Positions 61,948-64,000 of a stretch of DNA of 64,000 bases are shown here, one piece after another; the stretch's first letter is position 1; each line of letters begins with the position of its first letter. Under the pieces are notes generated by a model. That model did not search any database and was not told where the DNA came from. It was given only the letters and a program-made list of their open reading frames with translations. Position numbers and translations under genes: made by a program. This DNA is from Lutraria lutraria (lineage: Eukaryota; Mollusca; Bivalvia; Venerida; Mactridae): contig OZ026835.1 in NCBI GenBank assembly GCA_964023205.1, positions 12,420,414 through 12,484,413 of the forward strand, given 5' to 3'.

Positions 61948-62177
61948 TATATAGAGAGAGAGAGCTGGAGAAAGCCATGCAGCTGCACTAAAGATGCTCT
62001 GTCCATGTACAGTTTGACATCTTTAAAAGGATGCCAGTTCTAGAGAGTTTCTGCTGCCCATCAAAGACTAACTCGAGGCAGTATGTTTGAATTCATATGC
62101 AGCATTGTTCTATGTACCCCATGTAAGGAAGTTGGGAGTAGTTTTGAGGTTTTCATGCATGTATTGATAAGGCCTAA

Positions 62178-62336
62178 ACAATGGGTTTGTTTCTGGTTAC
62201 AAGTAAACCTAGGATAGGCAGTCTGGGCTTCTTTGGCTCTTGAAAGCCATCTGAAGGGTAAAAAAGGGATTTTCCCTTCCTCAGGCCTAAATTAATAGAA
62301 ATTAGTAGTTTGTGTAACCAGAAACAATCCCATTGT
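62178..62336. mobile_element. MITE with 24-bp terminal inverted repeats
   Basis: ACAATGGGTTTGTTTCTGGT-TACA at the left and its inverted copy at the right end (TGTAACCAGAAACAATCCCA-TTGT) match at 23 of 24 positions. The ~159-bp element lies downstream of LTO1. TA dinucleotides nearby on both sides are compatible with a TA target duplication but are offset by a base. Its ends differ from the CAGTnnAACCTC family in TMEM39. Confidence 0.75.
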
Positions 62337-62899
62337 ATATGTCTAATCATTGTTTCTGTATGTACAGACAAAAAACAGCAGTCAGATTATCTGTATAAGT
62401 TTCTGTTATCTCTGATATGATTTGAACAATTGATGAAGTCATACATGGTTGTTTGATTCTATTCAATGTGTGTAAGTAAAAGTGGATTGGATTTGTAACT
62501 GATTATAATGCTAAATGTAATTGTTAAGTTCAACTAAACCACTATTGAATACATTTATCAAGCAGACTAGTCTACTGTTTCTTAATTCATTAGAATCACT
62601 CGCTTGTGACTGGTGCTCTTTAACATCAGAAAGAACTTCAGCAAACTAATTGTGATAACATTCCTGTTCACAAAATTTAATACTATTGATGAACAGTACA
62701 GATATCAGATATCTTACAAATGCATCTGATTGCATTTTAACAAATATATGCATTTACATGTCAGTTTATGCAAAATTATTCAGTGGTTTACCCTAGCATA
62801 ACATTTAAACTATACTTATGAGGGTTTTTTGTAACATGTACAACAATGGGACTAATATGAAATTATTCTATACAACTTATTTAATAGGTAATAATCAGT

Positions 62900-63085
62900 C
62901 CCTCACTGCTTGAGTGTAAATCCTAATGGGACCGGGAAAAAATCATGTGAATAAACTTTCCAATTTGCTAACGGAAAGTTGGTGGTTTTATGTCGATGAA
63001 AGCCAGTAGTCTGTCATGAATCCTCCACCGTTATAAGCTGAAGTCCCCATTTGACCATCTCTGTTGGTGTGGCTTAAAAACCACG
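62900..63085 (+). mobile_element. SINE family A copy 3 (body only)
   Basis: Words gctaacggaaagttggtggt, aatcctccaccgttataagc-tgaa and gtgtggcttaaaaacc align in order with the body of the copy at 33,814 (gcttacagaaggttggtgat; cttcctccactacaaaagct-ggaa). The tRNA-like head is missing or too decayed to see. Confidence 0.55.
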
Positions 63086-63089
63086 ATAA

Positions 63090-63597
63090 GTATTACAACA
63101 TACTTTTTAATCTAACATAAAAGAAAATGCTGAAGTAAATAACAGTTTATTTTCAATAAATCATTTTCAGTACACAACATAGGGCACATGAATAAACAAA
63201 CACATGATTTTGTTGATTTCCTCTAGATAGAGAAGAGTACAGCACATGTCACAAAACAACATATTTACATCAGTTCCTATTGCATTTATCAACACTATGT
63301 CATACATACAAGAATTTTGAATCAAACAGAAACATGCCGCATTCACTATCATTTAATAACTATAACAGAATATCAAGGATACGGTTCTATCAATTATGTA
63401 CCATATCATTTACTAGTATTTATTATTTCATCAGGTTTAACGCCATTTTCAACATCATTAGTTATATCATGGCAGGCAGTTATCCTAACCAGCTTCCCTG
63501 GACTTCAATTAGGTTTTAACCAGTACTGCAAGCAAACCCACATAATTCAGAGGTGGGAACAATTTAACATAGGATGTAATATCTTCAGTTAAATTTG
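63090..63597. other. No supported gene
   Basis: AT-rich sequence with overlapping open frames of 79 and 91 codons (63,280-63,592, plus). The longer one has some hydrophobic stretches but no recognised domain and no clear splice context. It could be part of a gene extending beyond the window, but nothing here shows it. Confidence 0.35.
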
Positions 63598-63680
63598 TCG
63601 CAGAGCTGAGGGTTCAAGCTCAAAACTTCTTGATGAGTAGACCAACGCTCTTACCACTGAGCTAACCGGGCCGGCTTAAT
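63598..63680 (-). mobile_element. tRNA-derived SINE head
   Basis: On the minus strand the sequence runs GCCGGCCCGGTTAGCTCAGT-GG..., a tRNA 5' half with an A box TAGCTCAGTGG (plus-strand 63,655-63,665). The B-box position reads AGCTTGAACCC (8 of 11 to consensus). The acceptor stem does not pair, so this is a SINE or tRNA relic and not a functional tRNA. The remaining ~320 bp to the window end show no gene. Confidence 0.55.
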
Positions 63681-64000
63681 GTACAACTTCCTACCATTGT
63701 TACGATGAATTGAACATAGGCACATGGATATACTAAGAACTTGGATGACATTTAACAACACAGATAGATGTTCAATTTGTCCAGAAACTTTATACTCCAG
63801 GGAGCACATTATTTCAGAAACCTGACAATCCAGTATTTTGAGGTCAATTGACATTTTTGATACTTCATCAAAAAATATATATATATACCGATACAGCTCT
63901 CACATACATTAGATCTAGAGGGTAAGTCCATGTATGAAAGTCCATTTTTGCACTTACGTAAGCCTACTTATTATAAGTCAGGTAAAATGGATAATCACTA

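Noticed and set aside
63598..63680. Functional tRNA gene on the minus strand
   Set aside because: The A box is good but the B box is degenerate and the acceptor stem does not pair; a SINE head or relic fits better. The same applies to 37,905-38,050.

Overview
This is eukaryotic DNA from an AT-rich, intron-rich, repeat-rich invertebrate genome. Every real gene is split by GT-AG introns. The proteins most resemble animal orthologues. The interspersed repeats (tRNA-derived SINEs, 'aagaGGGCCAnnnTGGCCCta...gctcac' elements, TA-flanked MITEs) look like those common in bivalve molluscs. A bivalve is my inference; no marker gene proves it.

Layout. 1-4,990: a repeat block with a ~52-bp minisatellite of nearly 70 copies (about 1,045-4,572). 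4,991-8,562: a DNA transposon-like element with ~710-bp inverted terminal repeats, CACGGTG termini and a 5-bp TCAAT target-site duplication. 8,892-17,297 (+): promoter and five coding exons of an unrecognised 1,161-residue protein with a myristoylation-type N terminus and about 21 P-[S/T]-R-Q-P repeats. 17,298-22,949: probable 3'UTR and intergenic DNA. 22,950-35,111 (+): AMBRA1 in 16 coding exons (1,468 aa). 38,398-45,461 (+): CDK5RAP1 in 13 coding exons (587 aa). 46,614-59,914 (-): TMEM39 in 9 coding exons (446 aa), its introns rich in transposon remnants. 60,065-61,947 (+): LTO1/ORAOV1 in 5 or 6 coding exons (135 or 156 aa). 61,948-64,000: repeats only, as far as I can see.

How the genes relate. 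They are independent housekeeping genes, not an operon. TMEM39 and LTO1 start 150 bp apart head to head and probably share a promoter. CDK5RAP1 and TMEM39 converge tail to tail. AMBRA1 and TMEM39 orthologues both affect autophagy, and CDK5RAP1 and LTO1 both belong to iron-sulfur biology; I treat this as probably coincidental. All exon junctions were set by hand from splice sites, reading-frame continuity and family similarity. Every listed junction keeps the reading frame. Transcript ends and UTR exons are mostly unknown.

The most unusual items are the large inverted-repeat element with RAG/Transib-like ends, the unrecognised repeat protein, and an in-frame 63-nt extra exon in LTO1.
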